Origin: Streptomyces sp. JJ38
GTDB taxonomy: Bacteria; Actinomycetota; Actinomycetes; Streptomycetales; Streptomycetaceae
Assembly (NCBI RefSeq): GCF_019303475.1
Contig: NZ_JABLSI010000011.1
Location: 1 to 64,000, forward strand
Direction: 5' to 3'
DNA length: 64,000 nt
This document shows positions 34,772-43,842 of this stretch, piece after piece. The translations under genes and the position numbers were made by a program. Below the pieces are notes generated by a model. The model saw nothing but the letters and a program-made list of their open reading frames with translations, was not told the DNA's origin and ran no database searches. Numbering within the stretch: position 1 is the stretch's first letter; every line of letters begins with the position of its first letter.

Positions 34772-35707
34772 GTGCACTTGCTCGAGATATCCGACCTGAT
34801 CACGGCGGTGGATCCCCACAGCGGCGACCGGCTCCCGGTCCGGCGCACAGCCGTAGTTCAGCAGCTCCGCGAGAGCGGAGACGAGCGCGCGGCCCGGCTG
34901 GTCGCCGGGCTGCCCACAGATCAGGCCGGAGTACTCGACCCCCACGCCGTGGACCGCCTGCTCATCGGTGTGCACACCGAGCTCCAGCGCCTGAGCGAGG
35001 AGCTTCGGATCGGCGAGCGCCTGGTCCACATCCTCGGCCCGCTTTTCACCGCGATCCGGGAGACCACCGGGCAGCCCGGGCCGTACCGCCTGGTCGACGT
35101 CGGCTGTGGCCTGGGCTACCTGGTCCGCTGGCTGGCGGCGACGCGGGCCCTCGGCGCGGACGTCGAGCTGGTCGGGGTCGACCTCGACGCCGCGCTCGTC
35201 GGCGAAGCGGACCGTCTCGCCCGTGAAGAGCGGCTCGGCTGCCGCTTCGTCCACGGCAACGCCTTCGACCTCCCCGAGGCCGCGACCGTCTACGTCTCCA
35301 CCGGCGTGCTGCACCACTTCCGTGGTTCCGCTCTGACCGACTTCTTCCACGCGCAGGCCGTCTCAGAGGCGCACGCCTTCTGCCACTTCGACATCGCCGC
35401 AACCCGTCTCGCACCCGTCGGCGCCTGGGTGTTCCATCGGGCCCGGATGCGCCACCCTCTCGGCCGACACGACGGCGTCGTTTCCGCACGGCGCGCCCAC
35501 AGCGACGAATCGCTGCTGAACGCGGCCGCGGTACCGGGCATCCGCGCACTGCTGTACGAGCCCCGCGGCTCGGCCAATCCGTTCTGCACCACGCTGCGCC
35601 CGATCATCGGGGTGCGCCCACGGCTGGAGGAACCGTTCCGCCGGGCCCTCGGACGGAACGCCCGCCGTCTCGTCGGTGGGGAACACCTCGCCGAGGCCGG
35701 CCGATGA
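34772..35707 (+). CDS. Class I SAM-dependent methyltransferase
   Basis: A 311-residue protein. Motif I for S-adenosylmethionine is VDVGCGLGYLVRWLAATR near residue 110, the post-I acidic position is LVGVDLDAALVGEADRL, and FVHGNAFDLPEAATVYVSTG followed by VLHHFRG covers motifs II-III. The N-terminal 100 residues are a helical region without a known match. A membrane protein gene follows with an ATGA overlap. The substrate is unknown. GTG 34772 is the first start with an AAGG upstream that is consistent with the domain boundary; upstream in-frame sequence overlaps the secreted-protein gene out of frame and is not coding. Confidence 0.8.
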   Translation: MHLLEISDLITAVDPHSGDRLPVRRTAVVQQLRESGDERAARLVAGLPTDQAGVLDPHAVDRLLIGVHTELQRLSEELRIGERLVHILGPLFTAIRETTGQPGPYRLVDVGCGLGYLVRWLAATRALGADVELVGVDLDAALVGEADRLAREERLGCRFVHGNAFDLPEAATVYVSTGVLHHFRGSALTDFFHAQAVSEAHAFCHFDIAATRLAPVGAWVFHRARMRHPLGRHDGVVSARRAHSDESLLNAAAVPGIRALLYEPRGSANPFCTTLRPIIGVRPRLEEPFRRALGRNARRLVGGEHLAEAGR

Positions 35708-36213
35708 CACCCGCCATACCGCTTCTGATCCTCGGTCTGGTCGATGCGGCGTTCAGCGGATTTCGTGCCTACACGGGCAGCGACGCCCGCATCCGCAAGC
35801 GGCGGGCCAGCACCCGAGCCGCCCTGCGCGGGCTCGGCGTCGGGGCGGTCCTGTTGCTCGCCCCCACGCTGACCGCCACCCTTCTGCTGCTGACCGCGGG
35901 AGACCAGGAGCAGACGTACAGCCTTCTGACCGCCGGCGGCCTCGGCTACCTGCTCCCGCTCACCGTGTACGCCACCGCCGTGCTGTTGGCGCTCGCCGCC
36001 TACTTCACCCTGCCGTTCCGCGCCAGCACGCTCGCCATGGTGATCGGCCTCGGTCCGCTGACCCTGCTGCGGCCACTCGTTCTCGCCGCAGCCTGCCTCG
36101 GTGCGCTCATCAACGGTGGCGGGCCCGCCCTTCTGGTCGGCGCGGTCGCAGGCGCCGCCGTACTGTGCGTCGAACCAGCGGTGCACCGACGCTGGTACCG
36201 CCACCCCTGGTAG
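35704..36213 (+). CDS. Four-to-five-helix membrane protein coupled to the methyltransferase
   Basis: A 169-residue integral membrane protein with hydrophobic segments AIPLLILGLVDAAFSGFRA, ALRGLGVGAVLLLAPTLTAT, LLPLTVYATAVLLALAAYFT and LRPLVLAAACLGALING, and a basic tail. Its ATG overlaps the methyltransferase stop (ATGA), so the two are co-translated and may work together at the membrane, for example on a lipid or lipid-linked substrate (inference). No known family is recognised. Confidence 0.75.
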   Translation: MTPAIPLLILGLVDAAFSGFRAYTGSDARIRKRRASTRAALRGLGVGAVLLLAPTLTATLLLLTAGDQEQTYSLLTAGGLGYLLPLTVYATAVLLALAAYFTLPFRASTLAMVIGLGPLTLLRPLVLAAACLGALINGGGPALLVGAVAGAAVLCVEPAVHRRWYRHPW

Positions 36214-36296
36214 AGCAGACGGCCGGGCGAAGGCCGACAACAGCCTCCCGAACGCCGTAGCCGACAGTCGGCCGCCTGACCTCTGCGTCGTCGACG

Positions 36297-36461
36297 CTAC
36301 TTGGGGGCCGCCGCCCCGAAGAGGGCGACCACGAGGAACAACACAACAACTGCCACGAAGACGACCAGGCACAACAGAACGGCGAAGACGGCGATCACGA
36401 TCCACGCCGCTATCTCCGCTCTCCGCGCCCGGCGCTCATAGAGCTCAAGTTCCTCTTCCAT
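36297..36461 (-). CDS. Small 54-residue membrane peptide
   Basis: A short ORF on the minus strand from ATG 36461 to TAG 36297-36299. The product starts MEEELELYERRARRAEIAAW and continues with one long hydrophobic span (VIAVFAVLLCLVVFVAVVVL) ending LFGAAAPK. A charged amphipathic start before a single helix is typical of small bacterial membrane proteins. A GGGGG string precedes the ATG at short spacing. Codon positions are GC-biased as in genes, and the frame is not a shadow of another gene. No family assigned. Confidence 0.6.
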   Translation of the reverse strand: MEEELELYERRARRAEIAAWIVIAVFAVLLCLVVFVAVVVLFLVVALFGAAAPK

Positions 36462-36637
36462 ACGCCCCCGCATCCCACTCCTCGCAGTTACTCAAACCCC
36501 CGTCGGCAGGCGGTGAACTCCAGTCAGGAGCTTGGCGAGCTCCCATGCAGCCCTCTCGACGTTGCGTTCACCTCGAAGGGAACGCCCGGCCCCGCGCCCC
36601 GCCCCGCTCGCGCGTCGGTGCCCCGGTGATGCTGCGC

Positions 36638-36826
36638 CTACAGGTCGAGGCGTCCCTGCCGTACGGCAGGGAGGAGCGCGGCGAACCGCTCGCGCGAGGT
36701 GTGGAGCATGCGCGCCCCCTCCGCGGACTCCCGCACGACGACGCGTCCGTCAGTGCCGTCCCCTATTTCGACGCAGTTGTTGCCCTCCGCGCAGTAGGAC
36801 GACTTCTGCCAGGTCACCTCGTTCAC
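36638..36826 (-). CDS. DUF397 domain protein (left copy)
   Basis: A 62-residue DUF397 protein: VTWQKSSYCAEGNNCVEIGD, then GRVVVRESAEG and LLPAVRQGRLDL. It starts at GTG 36826 with GGGGGG a few bases upstream. Twelve bases before it is the stop codon of a truncated XRE regulator, its normal partner. It is about two-thirds identical by eye (42 of 62) to the DUF397 at 47748-47936 on the other side of the RHS operon. Confidence 0.82.
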   Translation of the reverse strand: MNEVTWQKSSYCAEGNNCVEIGDGTDGRVVVRESAEGARMLHTSRERFAALLPAVRQGRLDL

Positions 36827-36838
36827 GTTGTCCCCCCC

Positions 36839-37075
36839 TCAGAGACTCTTCATGATGTCGTGGATGACGTCCCGGGACTTACGGGCGTCCAGGCCGATGG
36901 ACTCCATGCGGTCGAGCAGTTGGCGGTACTTGCTCAGCTGAGCCTCAGCGTCGAGCAGTACAGGCCCATCGCCCTTCGCGACGTGCGCTCCGGCTTCCCT
37001 CCCTCGGAAACGATCCGCACGTCCCCTCTGGGAACTTCGCGTCGAACTTCCGCCTCTTCTCGCCACGACGCCCAA
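36839..37075 (-). pseudogene. Truncated DUF5753 XRE regulator (C-terminal part)
   Basis: Only the last about 46 residues look genuine: AQLSKYRQLLDRMESIGLDA, then RKSRDVIHDIMKSL before the stop. This is the terminal helix pair of DUF5753 XRE regulators. Upstream in the same frame the reading loses character, and a neighbouring frame takes over (GGKPERTSRRAM), which indicates a frameshift followed by complete loss of the helix-turn-helix. The DUF397 partner gene follows in the normal order. Just upstream begins the immunity-like gene of the RHS operon, so the break coincides with the edge of that island. Confidence 0.6.
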
Positions 37076-37115
37076 CTTCTCCCGCGGCCACGGTCCCTAC
37101 GCCACGAAGGGATGG

Positions 37116-37331
37116 TCAAGTAGAGTCTCCCCTCTCTGGAAAGTCTCGAGCCGCCGCACCAAGTAGGCCACCTATCGACATGGGGATCAAAATCTCAGCA
37201 AACGGCGGCAGCGGCTTGCACGCAATATATGCCACTATTATCGAAATTGCCATTACGCAAATCCGAGTAGCACGCGGAAGCTTCAAGTACTTCGCAATCA
37301 AGATATCACCTAACTCCGCACCGTCGAGCAC
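37116..37331 (-). CDS. Two-helix membrane protein overlapping the RHS stop; immunity candidate
   Basis: A 71-residue protein starting at GTG 37331, whose first base is the last base of the RHS stop codon (TAGTG), so translation is coupled. It has two likely membrane helices (IAVMAISIIVAYIA-type span in ICVMAISIIVAYIACKPLPP, and EILIPMSIGGLLGAAARDF). Codon 7 (37311-37313) is TTA. GC content is clearly lower than in core genes. The position immediately after a polymorphic-toxin-like gene is where immunity genes lie, and a membrane immunity protein would suit a membrane-acting toxin. No homology evidence is available; the immunity role is inference. Confidence 0.6.
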   Translation of the reverse strand: MLDGAELGDILIAKYLKLPRATRICVMAISIIVAYIACKPLPPFAEILIPMSIGGLLGAAARDFPERGDST

Positions 37332-40300
37332 TATTCAACAATCCCCTGCTTTCGCGCATACTCCACCATCCTCACAGTGGTCAGCTCCATTTGCGTCACC
37401 TCGAGCTGGAGCTGAATGTGACGCCCCTCGAGGGAAGTGACGCGCGCAGCAGAGACAGTCTTGCCATTCTTCACCAGAGACACAAGGTAGGCACCCGCGC
37501 CATTCGTAGCCCCGCCAGCTACCCCGTAGATGACAAACTTTCCGGTACTCCAATTCTCTGTTCCAGCACTCGTGGCCGCATAGGCACCGGCACCCGAGAC
37601 GGCACCTGCCGCAATCGGACAAGTCATACCCGCCGTTGCTGGACAGAAAGCGGCAGCTACCCCGCCAGCGACGAGGATTCCGCCGGCCACCAAGTCACGC
37701 TTATGCCTCTTGATGAAGCTATCCCCAGCGAAAGCTTCGACCATATCAGCCTGGCAACTCAAGGGATCCCTGCCTTGCATTCTACAGAGGGTTGTATAGG
37801 CGGTACCCGAGTCTTCCGAGAGAGCCAACTCCGCCGCTTCCGCGATAGTGAAGGAACGCGAACCCTTGTAGCCCATATCCCGCAAAAATTCATAGGTGTC
37901 GTCGTCTAGCGATTCACCAAAGAATTTTTCCTTGGTTACGTCCACGACAGACCCCTCGGGGTGCGTACCTCTACCCCCACCACCGCAATTACTATTGCAC
38001 GGATGCGGAGGAATCGGCTTGCTGTAGTCGACGGCTTCGTTCGGACGACCATTCCCTCGACTTCCGTCAGGGCGGGTCGGACAGGCTGGCAGTCCGTTGA
38101 AACCACAAGCAAGTCCTTCACCAGTTGGGTCGGAGAAGGTAAGCGGGTTGTTGATGCTATAGCTGTAGCCGTTGAGTGTCTGCGGCTTATCGATTTCCAA
38201 AAGGGGATCTACCGATATGAACATGCCTGTGTTCACATCGTATTCACGAGCTTCCACGTGCGTCAGGCCGGTGCTCTTGTCGGTCGTCTTGCCCAGGAAG
38301 CCCTTGTCGTCGATCCAGGCGCCTACCGCGCCGCCGGTTCGTTCCGCGCCGAAGGGGGTCATGTACCGCTTGGCGAAGTCCTGGGTCTCGGAGTCGATGG
38401 CGAGACTGGAGGTGCCGTGGTGATCACCTGCGAGGTACGAGACCTTCTGCTCCCCCGACTCATTGCTGCGGACAGCCACAGTGAGGTCGCCGGCTCGGTA
38501 GTAGCGCTGAGCCCAGGTGTCACCGTTCGCCCGGAGGTGGAGCTCCGTGGCACCCGCGTAGAGGACGCGCTCGCCGTTCTCGGTGTCACGGACCAAGAGC
38601 GTGCCATCGGCGTCGTAGATGTAGTCCGTGGAGGTATCGCCCTCGGTCAGTTTCGTCAGCTGGCCTTCCTCGGACCAGCTCAGCTCCTGTGCGGCGGTCT
38701 CTCCCGGGCGGCCGGTGGTGTTGCCGGTGACGTCGTAGGCGTAGCTGCGCTCTGGGGTTGAGCAGTCCGCTGTGGTGCTCGTACCGGACAGCGCGTGCGG
38801 CTGGTCTCCCTCGTAGCAGTACGTCGTCTTCTCCGAGCCGCCTACCTTGTGCTGGGTTTCGGAGGTGCGGAGGCCGGCGTCGTTGTACGTGTAGCTGGTC
38901 CAGTACGGCGCGGGACCGGTGAGGCTTGTGGCACTGCGCTCTGCCTGACAGTCCTGGGACGTCGGCGTCCAGGCGTGGGTCAGACGACGGTAGCCGTCGT
39001 AGGCGAAGCACTGGGTTTCCGCTGCGCTGGTGTTGCCGAGGTGCGTGGGGTCGGCGATCGATGTGACGTTACCGGCGTCATCGAAACGGTAGTTGAGATC
39101 CTGGAGCATGTACGGGTGGGTCTGGTCCGTCACGTGGCTTCGTAGGAGTCGGCCCGTCCCCTCCTCGTACGTGTTGGTGACGTAGGCCTTCTTGTGTGCC
39201 TCCGTGTTGGCTGTGCCCAGCGTCAGTTGCTGTAGCTGACCCTTCGCCGAGTAGTCGGCGTGGAGAAGGTAGCCGGTTGCTCCGCCGACGCCCTGGACCT
39301 GCCCGAGGTCCGTGTAGTCGTATTCGACGGACTCAGCGGCAAGGCCGCCGAGGGCGGGTTCGGTCGCGCTCTTGAGATTCCCGTCAATGCTGTAGTGGGA
39401 CTCGAAGGTCAGAGTGGATGGGGAGCCCGCCATGACCAGGGGGTCGGATGTCGGGAGGTGGAGTTGCCGAGTGATTGGTCGGTTCAAGCTGTCGTATTCG
39501 GTGACCTCCTTTGTGTACGCCTGCCCGTTCTTCCCCCCGAGGTAGCGGGTCGATGCGCTGATGTGGCCCTTGAGCACCGTGTCGTACGTCTGTGACGTCA
39601 GTTGGTTCGCATCGGTCTTCGTACCCGACCAGGTGCCGGTCGCACGCCCGAGTTCGTCGTAGGCGGTGTGGATGACGTCGCCGCGGGCGTCCGTGACCTT
39701 GATCGCCTGGTCGAGAGCGTCGAACTCGGTCTTCACCTCGCCCTTGTCCGGGTCGTTCGAGACCGTCTGACGGCCGAAGAGGTCATAGAAGTACGTCCAC
39801 GTCGCGCCATCGGGGCCGGTGATGGTGGCCTGCTGACCGTCGAGGAAGTGAATGAACTTCGTCGACGTGTAGGCGACGCCGGGCCCAGTTCCGTATGCGC
39901 TGTCCGCGGGACTCTCACTCGAGTATTCGCGAATCTCCGTTGTGCGGCCGAGGGCATCGGTGATCGTGCGACGAGCAGAGCCCCCGTCAAGGGCTGTCGT
40001 CGCCGAGGAGTCGCCGGTGTACGTCGTCACGGTCGACCAACGCTTTTCACCGTAGGTGTACAGAGAGGAGCTCGTCTCCCTGCCTGCTCCGTCGAAGGCG
40101 ACGGCGGTCTGCTTCGGCGCCTCCCCGTACTCGGCTCGCGTATACGTCTGGTTCGGGGTGGCGGTGCTGTCGAATATGTCTGCGTATGTCTCGTAGGCCA
40201 GCCCCCTGCTGTCGTAGCGCGTGTCGGTGAGCAGGCGACCACCCACGGGGGTCGGCTTCTGCGTCTGGAGAGGCCGCAGCAGAGCGTCGTAGATCTCGTA

Positions 40301-43300
40301 GCTGGTGGTGTAAGAGCTCCCGTCAGCCTGAAGCGACGAAGTGGAGATGGCAGACGGCTGAGTACTGCTGAGGTGGTACCCGAACTTGAGATTGGCGCTG
40401 TACCCGGCTCCCTTGCTGCGGTTCGGAAGCCAGACGGCGGTGAGCCGACCGAGAGCGTCGTACGTCTGCTCGGTCTTCTTCATGTTCGCGTCGTATGTCC
40501 GCAACGGCAGCCCACGCCGTGGGTCCAGGAACACGTACTCCTTGTGTCCCTTGGCGTTCGTCGTGACGGTGCGAGTCAGCGGGCCCGAGCTGGTTGGCGT
40601 GTAGGCCGTGGTCCCCGTGTTTCCTGCGGCGTCGGTAGCAGAGACAACACGACCCAGGGCATCGTGAGTGACACGCTTGGTCGTCTGCCATCCCGTGACA
40701 TCCCGCTCACCGTCGAGGCCGATGATTGCTGAGTATCCGGTTGCCCGCCCAGTCCACGTCACGGCGCCCTTGGTCGGCTTTTGACCGGGCGCCCAAGCTG
40801 TCGCTTCGGGGTCGTCGTAGACCATAGCCACGTCGGCGAGTACGTCCCCGCGGGTAGCGGTGGTCAAGGGGAGGCTCAGCCCCGTCTCGGAGACCGAGCA
40901 TGCCTTCCCCACGGTACGGGTGCGGGAAGGCAGCGACGTGATGCCGCGGCTGGCGTTGCGTGCGTACCAGGTTCGCGTGCAGGTCTCGTCTCCGGACTTG
41001 CCCACCTCGCCCGAGTCGCTGACCTTCACGGGCATGCCGTGGTCATCGAAGGATGTCGTCTGGGCTCGCTCCCACCAGGACTGCGCAGCGGTGAGGTGCG
41101 TGTGAGTCGCTGTGCGCTCGGTCCGCACATAGCGAGCAACCTGGTCAGCAGCAGACGGTACGTCCTGCCGTGCGGTTTCCCTGCTCCATGGGTCGTTCAC
41201 CACGACGGAGATCGGTGTCGATCCGTTGTAGGTCACCTGCTGGCGCAGACGCCCGACATAGGCTGCGCTGTCGGCGACAGTCGGGATGCCGAGAGCCGGA
41301 GATGCCAGGGGCGGTAGGTCGACGGATCGGGTCGAGCCGTCGGCTCTCTTGTCTCCGTCCTTGCCTTGGTAGTACACGGAGGTAACCCGGGAGCGAGTGG
41401 TGCTCTCAGCTCCGGTGTAGGCCGTGACCTGTCGGTATCCGCGCCAGTTCGACCACGTCCGCTCGTCGGCTGAGATGAGCGGGTCATCGTTGTGACGCCA
41501 TGCTGCCCCGGAGTAGGAGTACGCGTGCTCGACTGCCTCATTGTGCCCCGTGGGGTCGGAAACAGTGACTGCGAGTACACGGTACTTGTGGAACCAGTCG
41601 ACTGACGCTTCCTGCGCACCGTTGATGTGCCAGTACTGCGGATAGCAGTTGCGGGTGTTGGTGTCCTCGGCGGCGTCGATGACCTCGCTACGTCGGCACT
41701 CAGGATTCGACAGCGTCACCGTGGTGATCGCGCCGGTTTCCGAGGTCACTGTGGAGACGCGCGGCCGGGTGAGCGGAAGGATGTCGTCTGTTGCGTCCAC
41801 ACGGTTCGGGCGCATCTGGTAGGTGAAGGTGACCGGGTTCACCGAGACGGCTGTGCCAGTCTTGCCCGTACGCTCCAGCGACTTCAGCACGAGGACGTGG
41901 TCCGTCGTGTCCCCGATGTCGCCGCCATCGAGGTAGTCCTGCTTCAACGTCCATGAGTCCACGGGGTCGTAGGAGCCGTCAGGTGCCGACCACGAGAACG
42001 TCGAGATGCCCGTTACGCGCTTGCGGCTGAAGAAGGCCGGCCCCGTCGCGCTGCAGTCGGTGGAGCTGTCACCGCTGGAGCACATGGCATCGAACGGAAC
42101 GTCCGGCCAGTTCTTCGCCGTATCTTCTGTCAGCTCCGCGCAGTCCCCCACCGTGCAACGTTCCGCATGCGAGAAGGTGACCTTGGCGTCGGGATCATCG
42201 GTGAAGAGCGCACCCGCGCGCTGGCCGTACCGGATCTCCTTCAGGTACCCGCCGCGGACGTAGGATGCGTTGGCCGTCTCTGCCTTGTTCTTTCTGTAGT
42301 GGTTCGTCTCCTTGGCATACCAGTACGTCATGGCGTTTCCGTGGGTGTCCTCGACATAGTCGAGGTTCCAGCGCCACGCCTGGGTCAAGGAACGATCCTT
42401 GAAGGCACCGCCGTTCGAGTATCCCGGCTCTCCGGCATCGTCCCCGAAGACAGGCACGGTCCAGGTCGAATTGGTGCGTTGCTCCCCGGCGCCGTCAAGC
42501 TTGTGCAGTCCGAACACGTACTTGGTGCCGTCCCCGGTGACAACGGTCCAGTACTCACCATTGTCGTCGCCGTTGTCAGCCCCGGTGTGTCGGGTGACCT
42601 TGGAGGCATCGTCGTTGGCCAGGTGCCATGCACCGCTGTCGTCGTCCTTCACCAGGCGGTTCGCCTGGCCGTTGAGCACAAGTTGCGCGTTGTCGTACTT
42701 CCAGCAGCGGTCGTAGACATCGTCGTGGCCGTCATCGTCGCAAGCCACGTAGGAGCGCTCGATGTACGACTCCGTGAGGGAGAAGCCTTCGCCTACCGCT
42801 GTGCCCTGGTTATTGGTCGTCGCCGTCCGGCCGTCCACGCTGCCCGAGTCGTAGGCCAGCGAGAGCGCTGGAGTCGGTCCAGCCGCTGCCGGCGGCATGG
42901 TGAAGTCGTACGACCAGGTGAAGGCACCGGAGCTACTCCCCGCCTCCCAGGAGGCGGACTCTGCAAGCGGTGTCGCTGAGTAGTCCCCACTGCCTGCGGG
43001 TGACTCGCCTGAAGCGGATGTGGAGGTCGCGCTCGATGTAAGGGCCAGGACGGTGACGTCGCCACTGCCGCCGAGCTGCGCTACCTGGCCCTGCTTGCTT
43101 GCGTCCAGCGATACGTCGGCGGATACCGATCGCTCCGAGACGTTGTTCCGGGAGTCGAGCTCGGTGATCTTCCGGCACTGCTCCTTCTCCGGTGTCGTGA
43201 GCACGCAGGATGGCAACGTGACGAGCCGGAGTCGATTGGGCCACCCACCGCCGTAAGCCCCGGCGAACTCGCCATAGTCGATCTCGATCCTGGCGGTGCC

Positions 43301-43753
43301 GGCATCGGCAACCTCTGCGGTCAGCAGCACGCCGTCAACGCCGACCTGCTCCGCCTTCTTACGGCTCAGGACGGTGATCCGTCCGCTTTCGGGATCTCCC
43401 TTGGCCACGTCAATCGTGACGGGCAATCCCCCCGGCTTGACGGAATCCTTGCCCGACGTGTCGAAGTTCAAGGTGCCCTGTCCCGCTCTTGGCCAGGCCA
43501 CATTCTGTTCTGCTTTCGCCTTCGCAGCCTGCTTCTCGTTGGCCTTTCGGTCCTTCGAGACCTGGGCGCGGGCTTGCTCCGCAGCAAGGCCCTCCACAGC
43601 CTTGACGTTGCTGACCCGATGCTCCGGCAGATCAGGGCGACCGAGCCCACCGTTCTTCCCCTGAGCCTCGGCCGTGGCGACAGTCGGTGCGAGCAACGAC
43701 ATTGCCATCACTGCTACGAGAGTCGGCTTTGACGCACGTCGGACTATTCGCAT
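37331..43753 (-). CDS. Secreted RHS/YD-repeat protein with a hydrophobic C-terminal region
   Basis: A 2140-residue exported RHS protein. A signal peptide (RASKPTLVAVMAMSLLAPTV) is followed by a beta-rich N-terminal region, then many YD repeats (YDALGRLTAVW; YDVTGNTTGR; YDADGTLLVRD) expected to form the hollow RHS shell. The core-ending signature is present (GLTHVEAREYDVNTGMFISV, later NPLTFSDPTG). The roughly 240 residues after DPTG are the variable toxin-type part: a Cys/Gly/Pro-rich linker, an acidic helical stretch, a glycine-rich hydrophobic region (LVAGGILVAGGVAAAF; VSGAGAYAATSAG) and a short polar end. No nuclease, deaminase or ART motif is visible. ATG 43753 fits the signal peptide; a GTG/ATG further up does not. 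Confidence 0.88.
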   Translation of the reverse strand: MRIVRRASKPTLVAVMAMSLLAPTVATAEAQGKNGGLGRPDLPEHRVSNVKAVEGLAAEQARAQVSKDRKANEKQAAKAKAEQNVAWPRAGQGTLNFDTSGKDSVKPGGLPVTIDVAKGDPESGRITVLSRKKAEQVGVDGVLLTAEVADAGTARIEIDYGEFAGAYGGGWPNRLRLVTLPSCVLTTPEKEQCRKITELDSRNNVSERSVSADVSLDASKQGQVAQLGGSGDVTVLALTSSATSTSASGESPAGSGDYSATPLAESASWEAGSSSGAFTWSYDFTMPPAAAGPTPALSLAYDSGSVDGRTATTNNQGTAVGEGFSLTESYIERSYVACDDDGHDDVYDRCWKYDNAQLVLNGQANRLVKDDDSGAWHLANDDASKVTRHTGADNGDDNGEYWTVVTGDGTKYVFGLHKLDGAGEQRTNSTWTVPVFGDDAGEPGYSNGGAFKDRSLTQAWRWNLDYVEDTHGNAMTYWYAKETNHYRKNKAETANASYVRGGYLKEIRYGQRAGALFTDDPDAKVTFSHAERCTVGDCAELTEDTAKNWPDVPFDAMCSSGDSSTDCSATGPAFFSRKRVTGISTFSWSAPDGSYDPVDSWTLKQDYLDGGDIGDTTDHVLVLKSLERTGKTGTAVSVNPVTFTYQMRPNRVDATDDILPLTRPRVSTVTSETGAITTVTLSNPECRRSEVIDAAEDTNTRNCYPQYWHINGAQEASVDWFHKYRVLAVTVSDPTGHNEAVEHAYSYSGAAWRHNDDPLISADERTWSNWRGYRQVTAYTGAESTTRSRVTSVYYQGKDGDKRADGSTRSVDLPPLASPALGIPTVADSAAYVGRLRQQVTYNGSTPISVVVNDPWSRETARQDVPSAADQVARYVRTERTATHTHLTAAQSWWERAQTTSFDDHGMPVKVSDSGEVGKSGDETCTRTWYARNASRGITSLPSRTRTVGKACSVSETGLSLPLTTATRGDVLADVAMVYDDPEATAWAPGQKPTKGAVTWTGRATGYSAIIGLDGERDVTGWQTTKRVTHDALGRVVSATDAAGNTGTTAYTPTSSGPLTRTVTTNAKGHKEYVFLDPRRGLPLRTYDANMKKTEQTYDALGRLTAVWLPNRSKGAGYSANLKFGYHLSSTQPSAISTSSLQADGSSYTTSYEIYDALLRPLQTQKPTPVGGRLLTDTRYDSRGLAYETYADIFDSTATPNQTYTRAEYGEAPKQTAVAFDGAGRETSSSLYTYGEKRWSTVTTYTGDSSATTALDGGSARRTITDALGRTTEIREYSSESPADSAYGTGPGVAYTSTKFIHFLDGQQATITGPDGATWTYFYDLFGRQTVSNDPDKGEVKTEFDALDQAIKVTDARGDVIHTAYDELGRATGTWSGTKTDANQLTSQTYDTVLKGHISASTRYLGGKNGQAYTKEVTEYDSLNRPITRQLHLPTSDPLVMAGSPSTLTFESHYSIDGNLKSATEPALGGLAAESVEYDYTDLGQVQGVGGATGYLLHADYSAKGQLQQLTLGTANTEAHKKAYVTNTYEEGTGRLLRSHVTDQTHPYMLQDLNYRFDDAGNVTSIADPTHLGNTSAAETQCFAYDGYRRLTHAWTPTSQDCQAERSATSLTGPAPYWTSYTYNDAGLRTSETQHKVGGSEKTTYCYEGDQPHALSGTSTTADCSTPERSYAYDVTGNTTGRPGETAAQELSWSEEGQLTKLTEGDTSTDYIYDADGTLLVRDTENGERVLYAGATELHLRANGDTWAQRYYRAGDLTVAVRSNESGEQKVSYLAGDHHGTSSLAIDSETQDFAKRYMTPFGAERTGGAVGAWIDDKGFLGKTTDKSTGLTHVEAREYDVNTGMFISVDPLLEIDKPQTLNGYSYSINNPLTFSDPTGEGLACGFNGLPACPTRPDGSRGNGRPNEAVDYSKPIPPHPCNSNCGGGGRGTHPEGSVVDVTKEKFFGESLDDDTYEFLRDMGYKGSRSFTIAEAAELALSEDSGTAYTTLCRMQGRDPLSCQADMVEAFAGDSFIKRHKRDLVAGGILVAGGVAAAFCPATAGMTCPIAAGAVSGAGAYAATSAGTENWSTGKFVIYGVAGGATNGAGAYLVSLVKNGKTVSAARVTSLEGRHIQLQLEVTQMELTTVRMVEYARKQGIVE

Positions 43754-43842
43754 GGCTTCGGTTCCCCACCCATGACCGTAGAAGAAAAGAACAGTGCAGT
43801 GGTGGCGGCGCGGTCCACGCCGCCACCACAAGAGGAAGGCCG

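Noticed and set aside
37331..38140. RHS C-terminal region as a known nuclease, deaminase or Hint/intein toxin
   Set aside because: None of the expected catalytic His, Cys or Asp motifs is present; the region is a linker, an acidic helix stretch and a glycine-rich hydrophobic segment.
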